Origin: Nitrospira sp.
GTDB lineage: Bacteria > Nitrospirota > Nitrospiria > Nitrospirales > Nitrospiraceae
Length of the DNA: 64,000 bases
Direction: 5' to 3'
Assembly: GCA_018242765.1 (NCBI GenBank)
Contig: JAFEBH010000022.1
Coordinates: forward strand, 1 to 64,000
Part shown: positions 41,927 to 50,294 of the stretch, piece after piece
Layout of the letters: each line of letters starts with the position of its first letter
Position numbering within the stretch: the first letter of the stretch is position 1
Translations under genes and position numbers: made by a program
The notes under the pieces: model-generated
Seen by the model: only the letters and a program-made list of their open reading frames with translations
What the model was told of the DNA's origin: nothing
Databases searched by the model: none

Positions 41927-44530
41927 ATGCTTTCATGCATGCTGCGCATTCTTCTGTTGTTGGTTCTCGCTTCACAAAGTTTTGGGTGCAAGTCTTCTGA
42001 TATTGGTCAGGCAGAGCAGAGCCATCCTATCCCTTTACGGGAGCAGTTCCATCATATCTCCGTAGATGAAGAGGGACACGCTCGTGGATATGTCCAATAC
42101 AAAACCCAGTACGACAAAGAACAGGCCAAATTCGCTGTCCAGGCCGACTTCGAGAATAAGGAGCAATTGCAAGATGGCTATTTCCAGGCGCAGTACGTTG
42201 ATCCAATCCTCAATAATATGGAGCGATATGTAATCGAGCAGCACGAAAAGAAACGGCCCGCTCAGATTCTGCTCTTCATTCATGGTGGCCTCAATAGCTA
42301 TGAGGAAGGACTTGGGCACATCGACAAATTCTTGAAGGCGCAAACAGCGACAGAAGAAGAGAAAAGAACTTTAAAATTTCCAAACCTTAATTCTTATTTC
42401 CTCCTCTCACTGAACTGGGAGGCGGGATTACAATCAGCACTCTTTGATCATTTCTTTCACATTCGATATGGAAAACGAGATCCATGGTTCGCCACAGCAA
42501 CGTCACCCATTGTCCTTTTTCACGACCTAGGAAACAGCATCATCAAAACTCCAGACGCCATCTACTCTGAAACGAAGGACCTATTTCAGAACCAATCAGC
42601 AGATTATACGAGCGCTATGATAACGACAGCTTTAATGGCCAGCTATTATGGGCTTCCCATTGCGGCCCTCCATCCTACGCTAACCATTGCAGGTGTGATG
42701 CCATATGCAACCTATGGCGCTGCAGGCCTCTATGGCTATACCACCCTTAGGGATGATCTGACCCGCTACCTCTTCATGCCTATCCGCATGGCAAGTGCCC
42801 CGCTCGTAGAAGGATTTGGCACACCTGCCTGGGACATGCTGAAGCGCCGGCCCGATTTGTTACTGTTCAACCCCGCAACCAAAAAAGACAGTGCGACACA
42901 ACAACTATTGAAACAGTTGGCAGATAGGATTGAGGATGGCAAGTGGCAAACGGCGGAATGTAAAAGCAATAAATCCGTCCCCTGTCCCCTCGTGGAACTG
43001 ACGCTGTTGGGCCATAGTATGGGGGCCATGGTCTCCGACCGCATTCTCACAACACTGGCTAAGCAACTGACGTTCAAACACATTATCTATCTGGGGGCAG
43101 CGAACAGCATCGCCGATTTCAAAGTATCTGTGGTTCCTTATCTTAGAGACCATAAGCAGACTAAGTTTTGGTCTTTTGCGCTGTCCGAGGTGGACGAAAG
43201 CAACGAAACTTATGCCGCTGACCTCTTGTCGCGGGGATCGCTCTTGGTATGGATTGACCTCCTCCTTGAACGAACATACGGCCTCCCGCAAAAACGCTTT
43301 GGAAGAGAAGCCAACCAAGGGTGGCTTAACATCGATGATGGAGATGCGTGGAAGAGCATATGCCGCATATCTTTCAGCAGCGATCGTGCACGCAAGGAGG
43401 AACCACGGAAGCACGGAGACTTTACCGAACCAGACAAAGTAGAGCTAGTGCTTGGGATGGTCAAGAATGGATGCCCGGAGCCGGTGAAGCTTGTGAAAGC
43501 TCCCGAAAACACGATGAGTGACAACGAGTTTAGAAAGGATCTACAGCAGAAGCTTAATCGTGTTCCACGTTTTACACCCAAGTCGATTGGGGCGATCGTC
43601 GATAATGCGCCCTATTCGGATAAAGGCGATCTGGATTACGGGGAGTTTCTTTCGGAGCAATCGTACGAGGAAATTGGCAACTATATCTCTCCCATCAACA
43701 TCAATGTGGCAACAACAGACGAGCTTGCATTACTCCTGAGAGGAGATCGTTACCTGGCACGGCAAATCTTCGAACGTGCCTGCCAGAAACCATATGCCAG
43801 CTTTGAAGAGTTGAGAGAAATACAACATCTAAGTCCTGAGGCGTATATGCTTATTAAAGAGTATGGAATCATCGGTGATCCGAGGCCAATTTCAAATGAT
43901 TCGTGGTTCGCTACCTTTAACATCTTGCACGATCTTAAGCCACAGGACTTGCCGACTTGTACACCTCCGGATTGGGGGCCGTACATTCGCCATCAGCTTA
44001 TGCATTGGAGATCGAATGTTCACCCGCTGGATCCTGGTTATAAGAATAAGTCTAGGGAGCGATATAGAAAACTCTATACAGCCGATGACCGATATCGAAA
44101 AAAGGTAATCGATGAAATTAAAAGAGAAGGCATCGCTATTCCTCCCGTTGAAAGAGCAGGCATTTGGGATAAGCTTCTGAATACGAAGAACACTTGGGAT
44201 GCGATTCTCTCCATCGAAGAAAGTCGCATCGCGATAGGGATACATAGCTGGGCTGACCTACAAGACAGATATGACCTGGAAGACCAAGAAAGGAACCATG
44301 CCGAGAGACTTGTTGCCGATATCAGTGTGCGAGCCACCAAATCTGATGTTGATGCCGTCATCTTCGTCACCAACGAAGATGTCTTTTCCAAGCCATCCAT
44401 GGCCAAAGTGAAAGAGGCCATCCGGAGCGCGTTGGGCGAAAATTTCCACAGCGTTTATGGATTACCCAAGACCATTCCTGACAAGATTAAAGCCATTCTC
44501 CAGCGATACACGAAGGAGCACACTTCTTAG
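41927..44530 (+). CDS. Lipoprotein hydrolase fused to a ComEA-like helix-hairpin-helix domain
   Basis: 867 residues. A lipoprotein-like signal (LRILLLLVLASQSFGC, Cys21) leads to an alpha/beta-hydrolase domain: ILLFIHGGLNSYEEGLGHIDK, membrane-like hydrophobic stretches at about 225-265, the elbow LTLLGHSMGAMVSDRIL and a possible catalytic His in RKHGDFTEP. Residues about 585-650 read INVATTDELALLLRGDRYLARQIFERACQKPYASFEELREI, the shape of a ComEA/helix-hairpin-helix DNA-binding motif. A further 200 helical residues have no recognised family; INV-like IAIGIHSWADLQDRYDLED may be a second, degenerate copy. Such a fusion in one exported lipoprotein is new to me. Codon use is AT-rich relative to flanking genes. 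Confidence 0.65.
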   Translation: MLSCMLRILLLLVLASQSFGCKSSDIGQAEQSHPIPLREQFHHISVDEEGHARGYVQYKTQYDKEQAKFAVQADFENKEQLQDGYFQAQYVDPILNNMERYVIEQHEKKRPAQILLFIHGGLNSYEEGLGHIDKFLKAQTATEEEKRTLKFPNLNSYFLLSLNWEAGLQSALFDHFFHIRYGKRDPWFATATSPIVLFHDLGNSIIKTPDAIYSETKDLFQNQSADYTSAMITTALMASYYGLPIAALHPTLTIAGVMPYATYGAAGLYGYTTLRDDLTRYLFMPIRMASAPLVEGFGTPAWDMLKRRPDLLLFNPATKKDSATQQLLKQLADRIEDGKWQTAECKSNKSVPCPLVELTLLGHSMGAMVSDRILTTLAKQLTFKHIIYLGAANSIADFKVSVVPYLRDHKQTKFWSFALSEVDESNETYAADLLSRGSLLVWIDLLLERTYGLPQKRFGREANQGWLNIDDGDAWKSICRISFSSDRARKEEPRKHGDFTEPDKVELVLGMVKNGCPEPVKLVKAPENTMSDNEFRKDLQQKLNRVPRFTPKSIGAIVDNAPYSDKGDLDYGEFLSEQSYEEIGNYISPININVATTDELALLLRGDRYLARQIFERACQKPYASFEELREIQHLSPEAYMLIKEYGIIGDPRPISNDSWFATFNILHDLKPQDLPTCTPPDWGPYIRHQLMHWRSNVHPLDPGYKNKSRERYRKLYTADDRYRKKVIDEIKREGIAIPPVERAGIWDKLLNTKNTWDAILSIEESRIAIGIHSWADLQDRYDLEDQERNHAERLVADISVRATKSDVDAVIFVTNEDVFSKPSMAKVKEAIRSALGENFHSVYGLPKTIPDKIKAILQRYTKEHTS

Positions 44531-44650
44531 TGGAGTGGATTCCAAACACTGCGGGTCTGGCATCGGAAAGAAGCCATACAAAGTGCGGGCTGCTTGAACA
44601 GCACTCTCTCACTAGTACGGGCGATGGTTACCTCCGCTGGTTGGTTCTCC

Positions 44651-44659
44651 TGGTATAAT
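44651..44659 (+). promoter_or_regulatory. Extended -10 promoter of the third hydrolase
   Basis: TGGTATAAT matches the extended -10 consensus TGnTATAAT exactly; no good -35 is needed for such promoters. It lies about 110 bp before the likely start codon of the next gene. Confidence 0.5.
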
Positions 44660-44768
44660 ACAGTCTTCATAGTTGCGTACTGAACGATCTAATCCAGTTA
44701 AATTGGTCCATCTGTGAAGACAGAGGTGTGGTACAGGTATGGGAAGCTCTCAAGGAGAAGACAACGTG

Positions 44769-45845
44769 ATGTCATCTCTCTGCCGTCTTAGGGTCCTCTG
44801 TGGAGGCATTGCACTTCTTCTTTACGCATCAGCAGCCCTCGCTGAACCAGAGAATCCTTTTGGCTTAGTTCGCGAGGCAGAATTTGAGCAGCGATTGAAA
44901 TCTGACATCGAGCCCTATTGGAAACAACATGGCCAAGAGGGCACTTTTATCGGTGTGGACGGTATCCAGATATCCTATATGACGTTCGTTCAGGAACATG
45001 AAGCGGGCGCCATCGTGATATCGAGTGGACGCACGGAATCGTATGTGAAGTACAAAGAGCTTGTCTTTGATTTAACTCGTCTCGGTTACTCGGTGTACAT
45101 TCATGATCATCGTGGACAAGGCTATTCGGATCGCATGCTCCCTGATGAACGAGAGAAGGGCCATGTGAACCGGTTCGAGAATTATGTCAGTGATCTTGAT
45201 ACGTTTATTCGGACCGTCGTGTTATCCAAGCCGCATCAGAAATTATTCTTGTTGGGGCATTCAATGGGGGGCGGGATTGCAACGCTGTATATCGAGCGTT
45301 ACCCTGACGTTTTTCATGCCGCTGCCCTCTCATCCCCGATGCACGCTCCCAGTATTAAAATACTGGGGTCGTCGGAAGCAGGATGCTGGTGGTTCAGGGC
45401 GATGGACTGGCTCTGCTACAACTGCTGGGCCGGCCTCTTTCCGGATCCTTATAAGCCGACGACTTTTGCAGACAATGAATACACGCACTCCGAGACTCGC
45501 TATCAACATCTGCTGAACACGTATCAAGAACACGAAACCATACAGTTAGGCGGGCCGACGCGTGGGTGGTGCGGTCAAGCTTGTGCTGCTTCGGTAACGA
45601 TGCGGAAGGATACCAAGACAATACAGATTCCCGTTCTGGTCCTGCAAGCAGGAGCCGACACTGCGGTCACCCTTGAAGCTCAAGATACATTTTGCGAGAA
45701 CCTCAAAGAGGAAACCGGAAAGCCCTGCTATGGTGGAGCGCCAAAACGGTTTGACGGAGCGAAGCATGAGTTATTCATTGAATCTGATGAATATCGAATT
45801 CCAGCCATCACTGCCATTCTCAAGTTCTTTTCTCAGGTGAAATAG
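44769..45845 (+). CDS. Exported lysophospholipase / monoacylglycerol-lipase-like hydrolase
   Basis: 358 residues from ATG 44769, favoured because AAGGAG lies 12 bases upstream and a normal signal peptide follows (CRLRVLCGGIALLLYASAALA). GTG 44766 and ATG 44739 are alternatives. The catalytic triad is visible: Ser in LLGHSMGGGIATLYIE, Asp in LVLQAGADTAVT and His in DGAKHELFIE. AIVISSGRTESYVKYKELVFDL and YIHDHRGQGYSDR match the PldB-type family. Eight Cys in the mature part may form disulfides in the periplasm. It could cleave lysophospholipids or monoglycerides. Confidence 0.82.
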   Translation: MSSLCRLRVLCGGIALLLYASAALAEPENPFGLVREAEFEQRLKSDIEPYWKQHGQEGTFIGVDGIQISYMTFVQEHEAGAIVISSGRTESYVKYKELVFDLTRLGYSVYIHDHRGQGYSDRMLPDEREKGHVNRFENYVSDLDTFIRTVVLSKPHQKLFLLGHSMGGGIATLYIERYPDVFHAAALSSPMHAPSIKILGSSEAGCWWFRAMDWLCYNCWAGLFPDPYKPTTFADNEYTHSETRYQHLLNTYQEHETIQLGGPTRGWCGQACAASVTMRKDTKTIQIPVLVLQAGADTAVTLEAQDTFCENLKEETGKPCYGGAPKRFDGAKHELFIESDEYRIPAITAILKFFSQVK

Positions 45846-45996
45846 ACATATTGATCTTGCACCAATATTTGAGGGCAAGTCCTAGACTGCACCTTCATCG
45901 TTCCCCCTGCCTCAACCTCATGGACCTTCAATTGATACAGTGACACTGTAGAGCTACTATTGATCTCGTTAGCTGGTCTCGCTACCATGCTCCTCC

Positions 45997-46392
45997 ATGC
46001 GAATCGCTCTTTGGAAGGCAGAATTCTTCCTATTGATACTGGTTACCTCTCTCGCCGGTTGTGCCACCGGACATTACACACCGCTGGGTGAGGCCGGGAA
46101 CGATGTCGTTGAGCAGCTCAAAGAGAATGTCTATCGGATAGAGTATCGGGTCGGGGCCTTCACGTCGCAAGATCAGCTGGACAGTTATCTCCGTCGACGT
46201 TGTGCAGAGCTGACGCTGCGCGAAGGATACGACTACTTTTACATGGGTGGGCGATTGGACGTGTTGGGGCTCTCCCGCCGTACGGCCATGACAGTGACAT
46301 TGTACAAGACCCCCAAACCCGTCGGTGTTCCGGATCTCCAGAATGCCAAGGACGTGCTAGGCGAAACTGCAGCCGGCACAAAGGCGGAATAG
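45997..46392 (+). CDS. Small lipoprotein
   Basis: 131 residues. Signal FFLLILVTSLAGC with lipobox LAGC. Mature part YRIEYRVGAFTSQDQLDSYLRRRCAELTLREGYDYFYM resembles the CC0125/CreA-like family of envelope proteins that carry a RCAELTxxxG motif. Function unknown. Monocistronic. Confidence 0.75.
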   Translation: MRIALWKAEFFLLILVTSLAGCATGHYTPLGEAGNDVVEQLKENVYRIEYRVGAFTSQDQLDSYLRRRCAELTLREGYDYFYMGGRLDVLGLSRRTAMTVTLYKTPKPVGVPDLQNAKDVLGETAAGTKAE

Positions 46393-46433
46393 AGAAACTC
46401 TCATCACAGTTCGTAGCTTGCCAGAAAGAGGTC

Positions 46434-46865
46434 TTACGTCGCTGGACCTTTCCAGTCAGCCAGGAGCGACACATGTCCTTTCGCTTTGGCGCGTTTGACG
46501 TAAGCCGCATCCGCGGTGAGATACAAGCCTTTGGCACGAATAGCCAGCACGTGGTAGGCGGAGTCATAAAAGGTGACGTGCTTCACCTCCCGCATATGGT
46601 CGAGCACAGCCAGTCCATACTCTGTCCGCAACGGGACCTCGTCAAATTCGTACGCCAGCAAGGCACTCATCAATTCGACGGCCATGGTCGGATTTTTGAG
46701 GCCCAACACATTCCCCACTTCATACCGCCAGAGCGTCGGCAACCGAATCTCAACCGATTCGTCGAGCAGCGCTTGTTGCAACTGGATGGCTTTGCGATAA
46801 TCGGGCTCCTGTTCCTGCTCCAAAACCCACTTCAAGAGCACGGAGGCATCAGGGACAAGAATCAT
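46434..46865 (-). CDS. vapC: VapC-type PIN ribonuclease toxin
   Basis: 143 residues. Active-site acidic residues: Asp in LVPDASVLLKW, Glu in WRYEVGNVLGL, Asp in FYDSAYHVLA, Asp in LTADAAYVKRAK. Complete length for the family. Overlaps its antitoxin gene by 4 bases. Confidence 0.87.
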   Translation of the reverse strand: MILVPDASVLLKWVLEQEQEPDYRKAIQLQQALLDESVEIRLPTLWRYEVGNVLGLKNPTMAVELMSALLAYEFDEVPLRTEYGLAVLDHMREVKHVTFYDSAYHVLAIRAKGLYLTADAAYVKRAKAKGHVSLLADWKGPAT

Positions 46866-47095
46866 CGGTCAGTTCGCTCCCGATCTCGACGGACGGCGTC
46901 TAGAATTTCCTTTCCGGTGAGAGTTGCACTTCGCTTCCGCAAGCGATGTACCACTTCGGTTGCCTGCCGGCGTTTACGTCGAAGCAGTTCATGCCTGAGT
47001 GCTTCGTTCACCACCTGGCTCCGCCGTCGAGGTGGAATAAGCCTGAAGAGCTCATCTCGCAATCGATCATCGATGGACACATTCAGTTTGGCCAT
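46862..47095 (-). CDS. vapB: Ribbon-helix-helix antitoxin of the VapC at 46434
   Basis: 77 residues from MAKLNVSIDDRLRDELFRLIPPRRRSQVVNEALRHELLRRK, a canonical ribbon-helix-helix start; the frame extends nine residues further to 47122. C-terminal TLTGKEILDAVRRDRERTDR should bind the toxin. It would also repress its own promoter. Confidence 0.83.
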   Translation of the reverse strand: MAKLNVSIDDRLRDELFRLIPPRRRSQVVNEALRHELLRRKRRQATEVVHRLRKRSATLTGKEILDAVRRDRERTDR

Positions 47096-47286
47096 ACGTA
47101 TCGCTCTCCTCAGAAGGCGCATCTTTCCATTCCTTCATTATGCGCCCACTATAGACGCCCTATCAAGGCGTTTTAAGAAGAACTACACGAAACCAGATAC
47201 GGCTCAGTGCTGGGCGGACGGACGAGAAGAGTGTTGTTTCTCGGCGCCACGACGGCGACCGCCCGATACGCTCCTGCAACGGCCTA

Positions 47287-48309
47287 CTAAAACACAATGG
47301 TCCATCCTTCTTTTTGTGCCTGCTGCGCCGTATACGAGACCCCGTCCACTTTCAAACCTTTATCGTTGAGCAGAGTGATCATCCCCCCCTTATTCCCCAG
47401 TTGCACATCCTGTGACAGCTTGACCGAGATCGCAGCGCCGGAAAGGATCGTACCGGACAGCGCCATTTTGTTCTTCAATCGGTCTGCAAGCTGCCAGCCT
47501 GCGAGATCAATGTCCGTCGGTGACGCATTGAGCAAGGTGACCGTTTCCTGCTCCGGTGCCGGACCGAGCGGATTCACCAGCGCCCCCACAATCCTCACAA
47601 GATGGTCTGGTTCCGTGGGGCTTGGCTCCGGCCCCGGTCCCGGATCCGGCACATCGGAACTGGCGTGGCCGGTGCGGTCATCGGTATGCCAGGCTTGGGA
47701 CTGAAACGCTAAAAATACCGCGACCCATTGCTGGGTGGACGGAAAGTGGAACAGCAAGGCCCCGTCTTGCCACACCCCGTCGTCGCCCTTATGGGAGGCA
47801 TCATTCCCCTGGTTCATGTGAATGTCGTGAATGCCGTTCCCTGGTCGGAATCCAAAAATCTTATCGGCCTTTCCTCCCTCCGGCCCCCACCGTTCCCCAA
47901 ATGCATAGACCCGAGCATCCGGTTCCTGCATGGCACGTTTCATATAATGCTCAATCTGATCACTCAGATCGTTATCCGGCCCGGGAAGATTCGGCGGAAG
48001 CAACCGCATGTCCGATCGATTGAAGAGATTGCCACGAATGAAATCCACCGCCTGCCCGCCCGGCTTGCTCGACAGCAGAGTAAACTCATCCTCCAAGCCG
48101 GGTAGATTGGCAGTGATGAGATGCTGGAAGTTGTCATCGACCAAAAACAGCAGCTCTGACGGACTCAGCTGAGACTTCACATTGACCGCGATGCGGTACT
48201 GGATCGACCCGGCTTGGATATGCACCTGATAGTGAGGAGAGGATTGGTCCTCTTCCCGTTTGGCGGCGATCGCTCTCCCTTTTAAAACGCCATATCGTTT
48301 CAGCGGCAT
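47287..48309 (-). CDS. DUF2278 protein with lamin-tail-like C-terminus
   Basis: 340 residues. DUF2278 begins at once (MPLKRYGVLKGRAIAAKRE, HYQVHIQAGSIQYRIAVNVKS) and includes GIHDIHMNQGN with Asp/His residues that could bind metal. A Pro-rich linker (DPGPGPEPSPTEPD, about 222-236) leads to a second domain with VTLLNASPTDIDLAGWQLAD and VQLGNKGGMITLLNDKGLKVDGVSY, matching a lamin-tail (LTD) fold. No signal peptide. DUF2278 is of unknown function; this linked arrangement also occurs in other bacteria as far as I know. Confidence 0.82.
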   Translation of the reverse strand: MPLKRYGVLKGRAIAAKREEDQSSPHYQVHIQAGSIQYRIAVNVKSQLSPSELLFLVDDNFQHLITANLPGLEDEFTLLSSKPGGQAVDFIRGNLFNRSDMRLLPPNLPGPDNDLSDQIEHYMKRAMQEPDARVYAFGERWGPEGGKADKIFGFRPGNGIHDIHMNQGNDASHKGDDGVWQDGALLFHFPSTQQWVAVFLAFQSQAWHTDDRTGHASSDVPDPGPGPEPSPTEPDHLVRIVGALVNPLGPAPEQETVTLLNASPTDIDLAGWQLADRLKNKMALSGTILSGAAISVKLSQDVQLGNKGGMITLLNDKGLKVDGVSYTAQQAQKEGWTIVF

Positions 48310-48974
48310 GTATTACCTCCATCATCGGCTGTTGGTACATGTATACAGATGCCAACCATTCATTCACCTGCTCTGTCGTGTCTTCAAATAACGCCCTGCC
48401 CCCACCCGATCACCTCGTCGCTCACACCGTTGGAGAGGCAAGGACAGTCTGTTTGACCCGCGCTCTCCTGGCCATCAATCAGCTCATCCCCACAAAGACC
48501 AGTTGCAGCAAGTTGCGAGCCGTGTTGATCGAAAGCTCTGGAGGTCAACACCTACGCAGCGTTCGCGAAAATGGTCTATGTGGCGGAGAGTTCAGCTGTA
48601 TCGTTTTGGATAACGCAACGTATCCAAACAGATACGTTGGTAGAGGAACATTTCACCGGTGGGGAAGGCCAAGTGCACAGAGAATGACCCGACCCACGGC
48701 ATCCTGCTGTCTGATGATGCCCCACCGGAATGATCGTCTCGCTGAACTGCGCCCGCTTGGGCATGGCAAACCATTCCGGCAGAGGACCATTCTTGTCCAT
48801 GTTACTGATATCATGACACCTGCCTATCGAGACGTGAACGTGTGCACCGTGTCTGTAGCCATATCGGTGATGTAGCCTTCGGTGTGAAGCTGCTTGCAAA
48901 GGTGTGGGTAATCTCAGCATGGCTCCATTCGCTTGTCCATGGGCAGCTCTTGGATGGAAACAAAGAGGTGAGAG
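48310..48974. other. 665-bp gene-free stretch with a strong hairpin
   Basis: Open frames on both strands (48339-48875 and 48576-49109) overlap each other and show no family motif. A perfect 9-bp stem, CAACGTATC at 48616-48624 and GATACGTTG at 48631-48639 with a 6-nt loop, lies in the middle. It could be an operator, a small RNA element or a terminator without T run. Confidence 0.45.
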
Positions 48975-50258
48975 GTGATGCAGAACTTCTCTCGGTGGTC
49001 GACGCTGCTTGGGCTCGCACTTGTAGTCATATTGATCACGGGGTGTGGGGCGGCACCACGGCAGGACTCCGCCGATGCAACAAACTCGCTGACAGAACAG
49101 AGTCGGCAAGTCGATTACCTTAATAGGAAACTCATTGAGGTGTTCGGCCCCCTACCCGCCATCGCGTCAACACCATTTCTTGGCCTGGCAGTCTTGACCG
49201 GGACGGCGTTGTTAGTGGACGAACCTGTATTTGCCGACTCGAGCCTGCGGCTGGTCCGGCAGATCCGACAGAATTCGCTGATTCTCCAGGCCAAGCAGTA
49301 TGCGAATTGGTGGCTCTTTGGCACATTCGCCTCCCTGGCTGGACTCACCTGGCTGGTCAACTCCGGGAAAATTCGGGGAACCTTCGGAAAGTTTGTTCGT
49401 ATTGCCGAGGATGTCGCGGTGGGTCTCCTCTATCTGATGATCGGTGCGGATACGTTGATGCCGAGCGCACCACATGTGACCGCATCTGATCTTCATTCGG
49501 GGATCGTACAGGCAGGGATCGTGCCGGTTTGGGAATCCAGCACAGCGATCCTCATTCTGGCCGCCCTCATTTCGCTGGTCACGATGATGCTCACCAGGTT
49601 AGCCTTGGATGTCCTCATCTGGCTGAGTCCTGTGCCGTTCATTGATCTGATCTTCGAGACATGCAAGGTCATGTTCTCTCTGGCCTTTCTGGCGATCTAC
49701 TTTTTCCTCAGTCCCCTCGTGGCGGCGATTCTTGGCCTGCTCCTGTTGATTCCCTGCTTCATGCTCCTACCCTGGGCGATTCGGCTCTTACACTTTGGAT
49801 ATCGTATCATGCTCTGTCCGATTCTTGCGCAACTTTCACCACAGTTCATTCCGCAATTGATCGAACCGGCATTGGCACGAGCGGCCGGCGGTGGGGAAGT
49901 CACACTGGCATGCTTTGCCTGGGTGTTGAACGCGCGAGGCTTCAAAAAACGGGAGGCCGTCGCGCTCTTCCGCACGTCCGGGCACAGGACAGTTCGCCCT
50001 CAACATGCGAAACGGCGGACAAGAGCGTTGTGCAATGTGGACGAAGAAGTGCTGCTGGGTCGTGCCCTCGCCTGGATCGAGCTGCGCATCGTCGATAAGA
50101 GAGGACAGCTCTTAGATCGCTATGCACTGCCCCTCCCCATGATGAAAGACTTCGACCAGTTGCTCGTCTTGCTCGGCGCCAGCAACGCCGGTGATTTCGG
50201 AGTCATGAACACTCTCCGTACGATAATCAAACTTCCGGAGAACGTATCATCGCTCTGA
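48975..50258 (+). CDS. Membrane protein of unknown function with lipobox-like start
   Basis: 427 residues. The N-terminus STLLGLALVVILITGCGAA looks like a lipoprotein signal, and several strong hydrophobic segments follow (about 60-80, 108-128, 137-160, 178-205, 214-270), with a soluble C-terminal region (EEVLLGRALAWIELRIVDKRGQLLDRYALPLP). A lipoprotein with many membrane helices is odd, so the first segment may simply be a helix. GAGAGGTG precedes the GTG/ATG start. Related DUF4126-type proteins were considered but not supported. Confidence 0.6.
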   Translation: MMQNFSRWSTLLGLALVVILITGCGAAPRQDSADATNSLTEQSRQVDYLNRKLIEVFGPLPAIASTPFLGLAVLTGTALLVDEPVFADSSLRLVRQIRQNSLILQAKQYANWWLFGTFASLAGLTWLVNSGKIRGTFGKFVRIAEDVAVGLLYLMIGADTLMPSAPHVTASDLHSGIVQAGIVPVWESSTAILILAALISLVTMMLTRLALDVLIWLSPVPFIDLIFETCKVMFSLAFLAIYFFLSPLVAAILGLLLLIPCFMLLPWAIRLLHFGYRIMLCPILAQLSPQFIPQLIEPALARAAGGGEVTLACFAWVLNARGFKKREAVALFRTSGHRTVRPQHAKRRTRALCNVDEEVLLGRALAWIELRIVDKRGQLLDRYALPLPMMKDFDQLLVLLGASNAGDFGVMNTLRTIIKLPENVSSL

Positions 50259-50294
50259 AATAAGACTGAAGCGGGAGCCGCGTTGAACATGGCT

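Noticed and set aside
48339..49109. Open frames of 178 and 177 codons on opposite strands
   Set aside because: They overlap each other, lack family motifs and ribosome-binding sites, and have Arg/His/Cys-rich shadow composition.
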